Assembly (NCBI GenBank): GCA_963772445.1
Contig: CAVYXK010000001.1
Coordinates: 186,001 to 250,000 of the forward strand
Source of the DNA: CAVYXK01 sp963772445
GTDB taxonomy: Bacteria > Pseudomonadota > Alphaproteobacteria > Acetobacterales > Acetobacteraceae
Direction: 5' to 3'
DNA length: 64,000 nt
The translations under genes and the position numbers were made by a program. Shown piece after piece: positions 28,463 through 37,574 of the stretch (its first letter is position 1; every line of letters starts with the position of its first letter). The notes beneath the pieces were generated by a model. That model was not told the origin of the DNA and searched no databases. It saw nothing but the letters and a program-made list of their open reading frames with translations.

Positions 28463-29593
28463 CTACACGACATTCGCCGAAACTGAAGCGCCCTCCGTCT
28501 CGACGCGCCTTCCGTCGACAAACAGGTGCACTGCCTGCTCAGGGAAACGAACCGTGATCGCATCGCCAACAGCGATGTGCCGTCCGTGGCGCTCGAGAAC
28601 CGTGACCGTCTGTCCTCCGACATCCGCATAGATCAAGGTGTCATCGCCGGTATCGTCGGTCTCGAGGACGGTGCTCGGCAGCCACGGCGCCTCCACCACC
28701 CTGCCCGGCGACGGCTGCCATTCGATATCCTTCGCCCGAATGCCCAGAATGCCGCTTCCGGCGGCAAGCGGCATCCGCGGCTGGAGACTTGCCACCACCA
28801 ACCCTCCATCTACGGTGCATTTCACACTGTGTCCTGACGAAGCCAACGAGACCGGAAGCAGGTTCATCGCCGGAGCACCGACAAAGCCGGCGACGAAGAG
28901 ATTGGCAGGGCGCTGGTAGATGCCCTCCGGCGTGTCGACCTGCGCGACGGCGCCCTGGTTCATCACGACGACCCGATCGGACAGCGCCATCGCCTCGCTC
29001 TGGTCATGGGTGACGTACACAGTGGTCACCGGCAGCTCCCGATGCAGCCGCCTGATTTCGGTGCGCATCTGCAGCCGCAGCGTTGCGTCCAGGTTTGAGA
29101 GCGGTTCGTCCATCAGGAAGAGCTTCGGTCGCCTGATCAGCGCGCGCCCGAGCGCCACCCGCTGCTGCTGCCCGCCGGAGAGCTGGCGCGGATAGTTGTC
29201 GAGCAACGCGGACAGCCCAAGCAGCTCCGCCATTTCGCTCACCCGCGGGATGCGGCTGGCTGACGGAATGCCGCGCATGCGCAACGGAAATTCCAGGTTG
29301 CCCCGCACGGTCTTCGAAGGATAGAGCGCGTAATTCTGGAACACCATCGCCATGTCGCGCTCGCGCAGATCGGCGTAAGTTACGTCCACGCCGTCCACCA
29401 GGATGCGCCCACCAGACGGGGGGACCGCGCCGACGATCATGCTGAGCAGTGTCGTCTTGCCGCAGCCGCTCGGACCGAGGATGGTGATGAACTCTCCGTC
29501 GGCGATGGTCAGGTCCAGCGGCAGAACCGCCCGCACGTCCCTGCTTCGGGAGGCGTATGTCTTCCGAACGCCTTCAAGCCGTATCTCCGCCAT
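28463..29593 (-). CDS. ABC transporter ATP-binding protein, UgpC/MalK type
   Basis: A 376-residue ATPase of a second sugar-type importer. Walker A is GPSGCGKTT near residue 40, the Q-loop is VFQNYALYP, the signature is LSGGQQQR near 138, Walker B is LFLMDEPLSNLD and the switch is VTHDQSEAM. A C-terminal regulatory extension of about 130 residues follows (LGIRAKDIEW). It is the last gene of the minus-strand operon after two permeases. An in-frame GTG directly precedes the chosen ATG. Length is normal for UgpC-like proteins. Confidence 0.93.
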   Translation of the reverse strand: MAEIRLEGVRKTYASRSRDVRAVLPLDLTIADGEFITILGPSGCGKTTLLSMIVGAVPPSGGRILVDGVDVTYADLRERDMAMVFQNYALYPSKTVRGNLEFPLRMRGIPSASRIPRVSEMAELLGLSALLDNYPRQLSGGQQQRVALGRALIRRPKLFLMDEPLSNLDATLRLQMRTEIRRLHRELPVTTVYVTHDQSEAMALSDRVVVMNQGAVAQVDTPEGIYQRPANLFVAGFVGAPAMNLLPVSLASSGHSVKCTVDGGLVVASLQPRMPLAAGSGILGIRAKDIEWQPSPGRVVEAPWLPSTVLETDDTGDDTLIYADVGGQTVTVLERHGRHIAVGDAITVRFPEQAVHLFVDGRRVETEGASVSANVV

Positions 29594-29624
29594 CACACTT
29601 CAGTCCTATGCCGCAGGATGACCA

Positions 29625-30473
29625 TTAGTACTTCAGCGCTCCTTTGGTCAGGGCAGCGATGAAGTACCTCTGCAACACCAGGAACACCACGATCACCGGA
29701 ATGCTCATGGCGATTGCCGTCGCGGTGAGCCCGCTCCAGTTGGGCACGCCTTCCGAGAAATAGGCGAAGATACCGAGAGGCAGCGTCCGCATCGAAGCGG
29801 ATGAAATCATCGTTAGAGCGTAAAGATATTCATCCCACGCGAGAATGAAGGTAAAGATTGCGACTGCAACGATACCCGGCATTGCCGGAGGAATCGCGAT
29901 CTCGATGAATGCGCGCCATGCGCTCGCGCCGTCCAGCCGCGCGGACATCTCCATATCGGTCGGTATGCCGTCGAAGAAGCTTTTCAGGATCCAGATGTTG
30001 AGCGGCATGCTGAATGTCAGATACGCGATGATCAGCGAGGCATAACTGTCCAGAAGCCCAATATCCTGCATCAAAATATAAAGCGGGATCAGGAAGTTCA
30101 CCAGCGGGAAGATACTCTGCAGCAAGATGCCATAGAGGATCGCATCCTTCCCCAGAAAGCGATAGCGGGAAAAGCCGTAAGCGGCCGGCACTGCTACCAG
30201 CAGGGCGAGCACCACGGTACAGCACACCACGATGATGCTGTTCACGAAGTAGCGCGGGAAATCGGTGCCCGCCACCGGGTTGGCCGTAAACAGCGCACTG
30301 TAGTTGGCGAGCGTGACGGGACGCGGCAGAAGGCTGAGGTGTGCGCGATAGAGCGAGGTCTGCGGCTCCAGCGATGCCGTCAGCATCCAGCCGAAGGGAA
30401 CCAGCGCAAACAGGATATAGAACACCAGTGCAAGCTTCGGAGGGATCCGATGCAGCCATTGCTGAACAGTCAC
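29625..30473 (-). CDS. Carbohydrate ABC permease, UgpE/MalG type
   Basis: A 282-residue membrane protein with about six hydrophobic segments. The cytoplasmic EAA loop reads EMSARLDGASAWRAFIEIAIPP near residue 190 (quoted in part: LDGASAWRAF), which docks on the ATPase. The N-terminus PKLALVFYILFALVPFGWML is one membrane helix. The start is GTG, one base after the upstream permease's stop, indicating coupling. The substrate is unknown, probably a sugar or polyol. Confidence 0.92.
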   Translation of the reverse strand: MTVQQWLHRIPPKLALVFYILFALVPFGWMLTASLEPQTSLYRAHLSLLPRPVTLANYSALFTANPVAGTDFPRYFVNSIIVVCCTVVLALLVAVPAAYGFSRYRFLGKDAILYGILLQSIFPLVNFLIPLYILMQDIGLLDSYASLIIAYLTFSMPLNIWILKSFFDGIPTDMEMSARLDGASAWRAFIEIAIPPAMPGIVAVAIFTFILAWDEYLYALTMISSASMRTLPLGIFAYFSEGVPNWSGLTATAIAMSIPVIVVFLVLQRYFIAALTKGALKY

Positions 30474-30474
30474 G

Positions 30475-31413
30475 TCACACCACCCCCGGCTGCGCCCGGG
30501 TCAATAAGCCGACATACAGCACCGCGAAAACCATGAGGATGATCATCACCACAACCGATGCCGCGGCCGCGCCCCCGAAGTCCAAATTCGTGAAGGCGTC
30601 GCTGTAGATGTAGTTTGAGACAATTTCCGTATGGTTCAGCGGCCCGCCGCTCGTCATGATGTATGGGATCGTGAACGTGTTGAAGTTCTGCAACGTCATC
30701 ACCACGCTCGTGATGATGATCACCCGGCGAAGATACGGCAGCTTGACTTCGAAAAACGCCCGCGTCTTCGAAGCACCATCGAGCTCCGCGGCAAGCACCG
30801 TCTGCTCAGGGATCGACTGCAGGCCCGCCAGAAACATGATCATGGCGAAAGGCATGGTCTTCCAGATGTTGACCAGAATAACCGCCGGCAACGCCCAGGT
30901 GAGTGAGCTCAGGAGTGAAATCGGATGAGAGATTACGCCCCAGGACGTCAGGAGCTCGTTGAGCAAACCGTACTCGGCCTGGTAAAGCCACAGCCAGGCG
31001 TAGCTCGCGATCACATAGCCGACGATGTAGGGAAGCATCAGCGCGGCTCGTATCGGACCACGGAACCAGCTCAATTGGTTTATCAGGACCGCGGCACCCA
31101 TTCCCAGCAAGATGCCCGCTACCGTGCTTCCGATCGTCCATATGACGGTGATAAGGAGCGAATTGAGAAACACCGAGTCGTTAAGCACGTTGCCGTAGTT
31201 CGCCAGCCCTGCGAAGTGCGTCTCAGTCGTATAGGACGGCGTCGCGCGGAAACTGAGGTAGATACAATATAAAAACGGGTAACTCATCACCGCAACGATG
31301 ACGAGGACGGCCGGCATCACGTAGGGAAGGCCCGCGAGGCGCTCGTGCCACATGGCGCGGGCACTTCCGGCGACAACTAGCTCAGGCGGAGCCGGCTGGG
31401 CGAGAACGGCCAA
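30475..31413 (-). CDS. Carbohydrate ABC permease, UgpA/MalF type
   Basis: A 312-residue membrane protein with about six hydrophobic segments and the EAA loop AELDGASKTRAFFEVKLPYL (near residue 215), typical of the first permease of family 1 sugar importers. The start was taken as TTG with a GAGAGG site just before it; an internal ATG 20 codons later (MWHERLAGLPYVM) is an alternative. It lies between the frameshifted binding-protein gene and the second permease. Confidence 0.9.
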   Translation of the reverse strand: MAVLAQPAPPELVVAGSARAMWHERLAGLPYVMPAVLVIVAVMSYPFLYCIYLSFRATPSYTTETHFAGLANYGNVLNDSVFLNSLLITVIWTIGSTVAGILLGMGAAVLINQLSWFRGPIRAALMLPYIVGYVIASYAWLWLYQAEYGLLNELLTSWGVISHPISLLSSLTWALPAVILVNIWKTMPFAMIMFLAGLQSIPEQTVLAAELDGASKTRAFFEVKLPYLRRVIIITSVVMTLQNFNTFTIPYIMTSGGPLNHTEIVSNYIYSDAFTNLDFGGAAAASVVVMIILMVFAVLYVGLLTRAQPGVV

Positions 31414-31428
31414 CAGAACCTCTCACGG

Positions 31429-31532
31429 CGTCATTGCAAGCAGCGACGCGGTGGCCGGGCTTGACCCGGCCAAGCAATCCCGCGGAGAGCGCGCATTTGG
31501 CGGGAGATTGCTTCGCTTCGCTCGCAATGACG
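31429..31532. repeat. Palindromic intergenic element (104 bp)
   Basis: The element opens with CGTCATTGCAAG and closes with CTCGCAATGACG, which pair at 11 of 12 positions; a second nested pair (GGCCGGGCTTGACCCGGCC) sits inside. The motif GCTTCGCTTCGCTCGCAATG is a familiar dispersed repeat in Alphaproteobacteria. It lies between the binding-protein and first permease genes and could form a hairpin that lowers permease expression relative to the binding protein. Confidence 0.75.
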
Positions 31533-31552
31533 GAAAAGCATGATCCGGAACG

Positions 31553-32912
31553 CTAGGTCGCCATCATTTGGGTGACCTGGCTTGCCGCTGCACTGGCTGC
31601 CTCCTGGGGGGTCGATCGGCCGCTCAGGACCTGCTGGATCATGCGAGGAACGATGGTGTTCCAGATCTGCGCCCCCTGGGTCACGAGCGGCACGTTCACC
31701 CCGTAGGGCAGCATCTGGAACACGATGTCGTTGAAGGGCAGATCCTTGCTCGCCGTGGCCTGCTGGGGCGAGGCGCGGGCCGCCTCGGTGGACGCTTCCG
31801 ACCCGGCGCCTGTACCCAACCGCACGTTCCAGTACGGAGCGAGATAGGCCTTCATCAAGGCCAGGGCAGCCGGCTTGTTTTTGGTCGTCGCGCGGATATG
31901 GAAATTCGATCCGCCCAGAACCACGGCACGCCGGACCGACCCGACCGGAAGCATGGCGCCGCCCATATCCAGGTCCGGCTTGAGCTGTTTCACTTGCTGC
32001 GGGAACGAGGGATGGTCGATGACCATAGCCATCTTCTCGTCGAGGAACAACGTCTCGCAGTCTGACTCGTTATCGCTCAGCGCGGACGGCTGGACGCTTT
32101 TGTCCACATTGAACATCTGGTGGTACAAAGACAGCGCCTGAACAACGCCGTCATCGCCGATCCCCACCTTTCGCCATGTTGGGTGCGGGCTGAGCTCATC
32201 GAAGATTTGCCCTCCGTGCGCCCAGGCCACCGGCATGAACCGATACGACGTATTGCCGTTGGTCTGCTGCGCACATAATCCGAAGCCGGTACGCACCGGT
32301 TTTGTCGTGGATCGTCTTCGAATAGGCGACCAGGTCCGCCCAGGTCGTCGGGGGTTTGTTGGGGTCGAGACCGGCTTTTGAAAAAAGCGACTTGTTGTAG
32401 AGCAGGAACATAACTTCGTTGTTCGACGGGATGCCATAAAGGGGGCCGTCCGATGCGCCGTTTCGCCGGTCGCTCAGCAGCGCTCCGGGTAGGAATTGGC
32501 TGAATGGCATACCGAGTTCTTCCTCGGTAATCTCGGCGCACTGCCCCGCGCCGACGAACTGCGGCGACCACTGGATCGCGCAGCGGGCAATGTCCGGCAG
32601 GTTGCCCGCGCGCCAGGCGACCGTCAGCTTCGGAAGCAGGTCGGTGTAACCAAAGATGGTCGATCTGAAATGCAGGTTCTTATAGAGCGACGGAAAGTAC
32701 TTCGTATAGAACTCCGCCTGCGCCTGTTGACCGGGAATGGAAGGAGCAAGCGACCAGTCCCACGCCTCCATCGTCCCGGAGATCGCGGCAGCATCGTTTG
32801 CCGGACCTGCCGCGAATCCTCGGTTTGTGAACGCCCTGGCCGTGGCCAGACCGGCAGCACTGAGCCCTGCCGCCTTCAAAGCCTGCCTGCGCGTATATCC
32901 GGCTTCTGCCAT
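31553..32912 (-). pseudogene. Sugar-type ABC substrate-binding protein (one-base frameshift)
   Basis: Family 1 extracellular solute-binding protein for the downstream permeases and ATPase. The start MAEAGYTRRQALKAAGLSAA is a twin-arginine leader after a GGGAGGAA site. The N-terminal part runs to KTIHDKTGAY; the C-terminal part resumes as GFGLCAQQTNGNTSYRF in another frame. One extra C near 32288 explains the break, and removing it gives a single protein of about 452 residues, normal for the family. Both halves are otherwise intact, so a sequence error is likely. It is divergent from the molybdopterin oxidoreductase gene. Confidence 0.87.
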
Positions 32913-33111
32913 CTTCGGTTCCTCCCAGAGGGCGCGGTCGGGTCGTGATACAACACCCAGCGCGCGGATCGACGTTAGCTCCATAGGTCCCTGAGATCAA
33001 TCAGGCCCCGGCGGTGCGCGCGGCCGGGGCCGGCCGCCGGCGCCCTGATACTACCGTCGTTTCTGAAAACATGCTTTGCTTTCAAATTCAGCGACAAGGA
33101 ACAGAACGCCG

Positions 33112-35499
33112 ATGGACGATCATGCCAATCAGCAGCGCATCCAAGGCTATTGCGGGCTTTGTGTAGCGCGCTGCGGCACGGTGGCGGTGGTCGAAGACGG
33201 TCGCTTCACCCGTCTTGAACCTGATCCCTCGCATCCTACCGGGCAGGCGCTTTGCGCCAAGGGGCGCGCCGCGCCAGAACTGGTTTATCACTCGGAGCGG
33301 TTGATCCACCCGCTTCGCCGCACGCGACCGAAGGGTGATCCCGATCCCGGCTGGGAACGTATCAGTTGGGACGAGGCGCTCGACCAGATCGCCGGAGCGA
33401 TGCGGCTGATTGCGGGGCGTGACGGACCGGAGGCTGTTTGCTTCAGCATGTCGTCGCCGTCCAGTAGCGGGATCGGCGACTCGGTTCCGTTCATTCGCCG
33501 GCTGATGAACGCCTTCGGCACGCCCAACGCCGCTTACAGCCTGGATGTTTGTGGCTGGGGCCGCATGGGTGCCACACGCTACACGTACGGCACCGCCGGT
33601 ACTGGCACTGCCGCTGGGGGCACCATGCCGGATATCGCCAACAGCGGCTGTCTGATCCTGTGGGGCTACAACCCGAGCTTCTCCCGCCTAACTCACGCAA
33701 CCGCGACCATCGAGGCACTGAAGCGCGGCATGCGACTGATCGTGGTTGATCCGCGCCATATCGGACTTGCCAGCAAGGCGGATCTCTGGCTGCGGGTGCG
33801 GCCCGGCACCGATGGCGCGCTCGCGCTCGGCATCGCCCATCTGATGATCGAGCGCGGCTGGTACGACCGCGACTTCATCCGCACCTGGAGCAACGGGCCG
33901 ATGCTTGTGCGCGCCGATACCGGCCGCCTGCTCACGGCACGTGATCTTGCGCCGGACGGGGATGCCGCACGTTACATCGTGTGGGACACAGCCGCCGATC
34001 GCCCGGAGCCATACGGCGGTGACTGCGCCAACCTCGCGCTTGACGGCGAATTTCTCGTTCAGACGCTGAACGGCGACGTGATCTGCCGTCCGGTCTTCGA
34101 ACTCTATGCGCGGCTGTGCCGGCGCTATCCGCCAGAACGGGTCGAGGCGATCTGCTGGATTCCACGTGCGCAGGTCGAGGAAGCCGCACGGTTGATCTGG
34201 CAGGCTCGTCCCGTGTCCTATTACGCCTGGAGCGGTCACGAGCAGCATGCCAACGTCACACAGACAGCGCGCGCCATCTCATTGTCCTATGCACTGACGG
34301 GCTGTTTCGATGCGCCGGGCGGCAACATCGTGCTGCCGGTGCCGCCCGCGGCTGCAATCACCGGCGAAGATCTGCCGGCGACAAAGCGCATGGCGCCGAC
34401 AGTGGGTCTGATAGAACGCCCGCTCGGACCTGCGCGCTCCGGCAACGTCACGACACGCGAGCTGTATCGCGCGATCCTGGAGGGCAAGCCGTATCCGGTC
34501 CGCGGCCTGATCGGTTTCGGCTGCAACATGCTGCTGTCGCACGCCGATGGCACACACGGGCGCAACGCGTTGGCGGCGCTGGAATTCTACGCACACTCTG
34601 ATCTGTTCATGACCCCGACCGCTGCGCTGGCTGACATCGTGCTGCCTGCCGCGTCGTGCTTCGAGCGGGAGGCGCTGAAGATCGGGTTCGAGACCAGCCC
34701 GGAGGCACAGTCGCACATCCAGTTCCGCTCAGCGGTGGTTCCGCCGCCTGGCGAGGCTCGGCCGGACACCGATATCGTTTTCGCGCTTGCCGATCGCCTC
34801 GGACTTGGCGAGCAGTTCTGGGGCGGCGACATCGACGCCGCCTATCGCTACCAGCTTGGTCCCTCCGGCGTTACGCTGGAACAGTTGCGTGCCGCCCCGG
34901 GCGGCGTGCAGGTGCCGTTGCAAACGCGCTACGCCAAGTTTGCCGAGACGGGTGCGAACGGCGAGCCGCGTGGTTTCGCCACACCGTCGCGCCGGGTCGA
35001 GCTTTATTCGCAATCCTTCTTCGATCACGGCTATGCGCCACTGCCTGATTTCGAGGAACCGCAGATGGGCCCGGAGGCTCGACCCGATCTGGCCGCGCGG
35101 TTTCCGTTGATTCTAACTACCGCGAAGCTGACGCTATTCTGCCAAAGTCAGCATCGCGCACTGCCCAGTCTGCGCCGGCGCGCGGTCGATCCGGAAGTGC
35201 ATTTGCATCCCGCCGCGGCGCAAGCACGCGGTATCGTCGCCGGCGATTGGGTGTCGATCGAGACGCCAGAAGGGAGCGTCCGAGCCCGCGCTTGGCTGAA
35301 CCAGGACCTCCATCCGGGTGTGGTGGTCGGCGAGCACGGCTGGTGGCAAGCCTGTGCAGCTATCGGTGCGCCAGGCTACGAACCGTTCGGGCCGGGCGGC
35401 GCAAATCTTAATCTGATCATCGGGGGCACTGCGTTCGATCCGGTCAGCGGAACTGCCTCGCACAAATCCTATCTGTGCGAGGTCCGGCGGGCGGCGTGA
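33112..35499 (+). CDS. Molybdopterin oxidoreductase (DMSO reductase family)
   Basis: A roughly 795-residue bis-MGD enzyme. The N-terminal 4Fe-4S motif is CGLCVARCG with the fourth Cys in ALCAKGR near residue 49. The central region has the MopB pattern (WGYNPSFSRLTHA, LIVVDPRHIGLA) and a C-terminal cofactor-binding domain (LHPAAAQARGIVAGDWV). There is no twin-arginine leader, so it is probably cytosolic. A candidate metal ligand is the Cys in SLDVCGWGR near residue 145. The substrate is unknown; similar proteins include anaerobic dehydrogenases and dicarboxylate or polyol-related enzymes. It is divergent from a sugar ABC operon and convergent with a small cytochrome c. The chosen ATG is 36 bases after an in-frame TTG. 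Confidence 0.87.
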   Translation: MDDHANQQRIQGYCGLCVARCGTVAVVEDGRFTRLEPDPSHPTGQALCAKGRAAPELVYHSERLIHPLRRTRPKGDPDPGWERISWDEALDQIAGAMRLIAGRDGPEAVCFSMSSPSSSGIGDSVPFIRRLMNAFGTPNAAYSLDVCGWGRMGATRYTYGTAGTGTAAGGTMPDIANSGCLILWGYNPSFSRLTHATATIEALKRGMRLIVVDPRHIGLASKADLWLRVRPGTDGALALGIAHLMIERGWYDRDFIRTWSNGPMLVRADTGRLLTARDLAPDGDAARYIVWDTAADRPEPYGGDCANLALDGEFLVQTLNGDVICRPVFELYARLCRRYPPERVEAICWIPRAQVEEAARLIWQARPVSYYAWSGHEQHANVTQTARAISLSYALTGCFDAPGGNIVLPVPPAAAITGEDLPATKRMAPTVGLIERPLGPARSGNVTTRELYRAILEGKPYPVRGLIGFGCNMLLSHADGTHGRNALAALEFYAHSDLFMTPTAALADIVLPAASCFEREALKIGFETSPEAQSHIQFRSAVVPPPGEARPDTDIVFALADRLGLGEQFWGGDIDAAYRYQLGPSGVTLEQLRAAPGGVQVPLQTRYAKFAETGANGEPRGFATPSRRVELYSQSFFDHGYAPLPDFEEPQMGPEARPDLAARFPLILTTAKLTLFCQSQHRALPSLRRRAVDPEVHLHPAAAQARGIVAGDWVSIETPEGSVRARAWLNQDLHPGVVVGEHGWWQACAAIGAPGYEPFGPGGANLNLIIGGTAFDPVSGTASHKSYLCEVRRAA

Positions 35500-35571
35500 G
35501 ATGCCGCGGCCCCGAAGCGTTGTGGTGCCTCGCGAAGCCTATGCCGGAACGATGTGCTCCGTGCAGAGATG

Positions 35572-35931
35572 TCACTCGTGCCGCAGGCTGAGGATATACG
35601 CGGCAATGTCGTCGATCTCGTCGCGGGTCAGATGCAAATCAGGCATCCGCCAATGCGGAGTTTGCAGAAAGGCTCGTAGGGCCATTGCTGTCGTGGACTT
35701 CATATCTGCGACGGCGGCAAACGGCGGAGCACCAGTGCTGGTACCTTGGTTCTGTGTGGGACCAACCACGTGGCAGGCGGTGCACCATTTCTCCGCTAAG
35801 GCACCGCCGGCTGCTGCATCCGGCATGTGCTGCGCGGCTCTGCAGGGCGACGCCGCTGTTACCAGAATAGCAGTCAGCACCAGGATGGCGGCCGCCTCCA
35901 ACCATTGTTTGACTCCAAATCGGTGGATCAT
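35572..35931 (-). CDS. Small c-type cytochrome
   Basis: A 119-residue exported monohaem cytochrome c. Residues 8-32 form a signal sequence (EAAAILVLTAILVTAASPCRA region), the haem site is CTACH near residue 50, and the distal Met ligand is probably in WRMPDLHLT near residue 95. The C-terminus DDIAAYILSLR is typical of class I cytochromes. It converges on the molybdopterin oxidoreductase gene 72 bases away. A functional link is possible, but one protein is periplasmic and the other has no export signal. Confidence 0.88.
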   Translation of the reverse strand: MIHRFGVKQWLEAAAILVLTAILVTAASPCRAAQHMPDAAAGGALAEKWCTACHVVGPTQNQGTSTGAPPFAAVADMKSTTAMALRAFLQTPHWRMPDLHLTRDEIDDIAAYILSLRHE

Positions 35932-36010
35932 CGGTCCCCCACATTGAATTTAAGTCCGCGCATCACTTCGCAGCCCTCGCGCGGCCCCCTCCGCCTGGCC
36001 CCTCCCGTTG

Positions 36011-37135
36011 CTACGCCATCCCCCCTCGGGCCGCCACCGGCCACAAGCACTCCACGCGGCCGTTGCGCACGCCGACGTACCAGTCGTAGCGATCGACCGT
36101 GGGATCGCAGTGCCCTGGCACAAGACGCATCTTCTCCCCCAACTTCGGCATGGCGGTTTCAGATGCAACCTCCAGCTTGCCGTGCTCGTCGGATGCGCCC
36201 ACATAGCGGATGTCAGGGCGCTGCCACACGGTGGGCAGGCCGCTATCGACAGCAACCGCCTTGTGCCCTGCATCCAGCACGGCCACACCGTGTCGCGGCG
36301 CGCTCATCACTGTCGCCAGCACGAACAGGGAATGACGGAACGTGCCGACCGGCTGGCCTACCTCGTCAAGGTTGCGGGCGTAGTCGGCGTCCATGAACAC
36401 GTAGCTGCCGGCCTGCAGCTCATTGTACACCCCTGATCCCGCTTCCAGTTCAAACGTGCCGGTGCCAGCGCCGCCGACAATCGGGCAATCCAATCCTTGC
36501 TGGCGCAACTGTTCGACGGTGCGGCGGCAGGCCTCGATCGCGCCGTCGATCGCGGCCCGGCGTTCGGCCGGCGTGCGGCGGTGCTGGGCGCGACCGTGAT
36601 ACGCCTGCAGCCCGCCGAAGATCAGATGGCGCGATGCGCCGATCCGCCGCGCCAAAGCGACCGCGTCCGGCCCAGGCTCCACGCCGCAACGGCCGGCGCC
36701 GACATCGATTTCCACCAGCACTGGCAGCCTTATCCCGGCATCCGCGGCGGCGGCCTCGATCGAGGCGACATGCGCCGGATCGTCGGCGCAGACCGCCACC
36801 TTGGCGATGCGCGCCAGCGCCGCGAGGCGGGCGAGCTTGGGCGCGCCGACCACCTCGTTGCTGACCAGAATATCGGGGATGCCGCCCCATGCCAGCGCCT
36901 CGGCCTCGGCCACCTTCTGCACGCACTGTCCGACCGCCCCGCGCTCCATCTGCAGCTTGGCGATCACCGGGGACTTGTGCGTCTTTGCGTGGGCGCGGAG
37001 CTTTGCCCCGGTCGGCGCCAGCAGCGCTGCCATGCGATCGAGGTTGGCCTCGAACGCATCGAGATCGATGATCAGCGCAGGGGTGTCGATGTCTGCTTCC
37101 CGCATGCCGGGCTGGGCGGGCGGCGGCTGGAGCAT
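36011..37135 (-). CDS. DSD1-family PLP enzyme (D-serine dehydratase/D-threonine aldolase-like)
   Basis: A 374-residue fold-type III PLP enzyme with an alanine-racemase-like barrel. The PLP lysine is in KLRAHAKTHKSP near residue 45 and the C-terminal domain carries the metal-binding pattern VPGHCDPTVDRYDWYVGVR, as in eukaryotic-type D-serine dehydratase and D-threonine aldolase. These act on D-hydroxy amino acids, giving keto acids or aldehyde plus glycine; which reaction applies here is open. I chose the ATG 7 bases after a GGAAGG site; an in-frame ATG 15 bases upstream also exists. It overlaps the end of a gamma-glutamylcyclotransferase gene on the same strand by 64 bases. Confidence 0.87.
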   Translation of the reverse strand: MLQPPPAQPGMREADIDTPALIIDLDAFEANLDRMAALLAPTGAKLRAHAKTHKSPVIAKLQMERGAVGQCVQKVAEAEALAWGGIPDILVSNEVVGAPKLARLAALARIAKVAVCADDPAHVASIEAAAADAGIRLPVLVEIDVGAGRCGVEPGPDAVALARRIGASRHLIFGGLQAYHGRAQHRRTPAERRAAIDGAIEACRRTVEQLRQQGLDCPIVGGAGTGTFELEAGSGVYNELQAGSYVFMDADYARNLDEVGQPVGTFRHSLFVLATVMSAPRHGVAVLDAGHKAVAVDSGLPTVWQRPDIRYVGASDEHGKLEVASETAMPKLGEKMRLVPGHCDPTVDRYDWYVGVRNGRVECLWPVAARGGMA

Positions 37136-37473
37136 GTCGGGTCCTTCCATGGGCGTTCGGTTGCGCCCGGCGCGATCCAGGCGAAGGCAGCAGTCTTACC
37201 GCGCGGCGTGTCGAGGACAACCCGCGTCAGGCGATAGTCTGGGCCTTCCCAGCCGCTCAGGCGGCCGGCCGCGCGCGCCGGCAGATCCAGCACCGCGCCG
37301 CCCGTTCTGGCACCGCGGGCGCGCCGCAGGGTGGGCCAGGCGGAGCCAGTCTGGCCGACGCGCCGCCAGCCGGACAGCGTTGCCGGGCGCAGCCGCGCGG
37401 GCAGACGCGGGTGGCCGCTGAGCCTCGCCAGGGCGCCGGGCGCAAGCAAAGAGCCATAGAGGAAAACGCGCAT
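37072..37473 (-). CDS. Gamma-glutamylcyclotransferase-like protein
   Basis: A 133-residue protein starting MRVFLYGSLLAPGALARLSG, the YGSL motif that defines the gamma-glutamylcyclotransferase/AIG2 fold. WEGPDYRLTRVVL matches the later region where the catalytic Glu (here in WEG) sits. Such enzymes cyclise gamma-glutamyl groups to 5-oxoproline or act as toxin-like amide hydrolases. The C-terminal 20 residues overlap the next gene and are not family-like, so the natural end may have been lost by a frameshift near 37130. Confidence 0.75.
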   Translation of the reverse strand: MRVFLYGSLLAPGALARLSGHPRLPARLRPATLSGWRRVGQTGSAWPTLRRARGARTGGAVLDLPARAAGRLSGWEGPDYRLTRVVLDTPRGKTAAFAWIAPGATERPWKDPTCSSRRPPSPACGKQTSTPLR

Positions 37474-37574
37474 CAGCCTGGGCCGCAACGATCCCTTTCC
37501 CCTTGCCGGAGGGGCGTTCATAGTCCGCCATGTCCGCCCGCTTCGGCGGCAACCGTCAAGGGACCTCACGGCTT

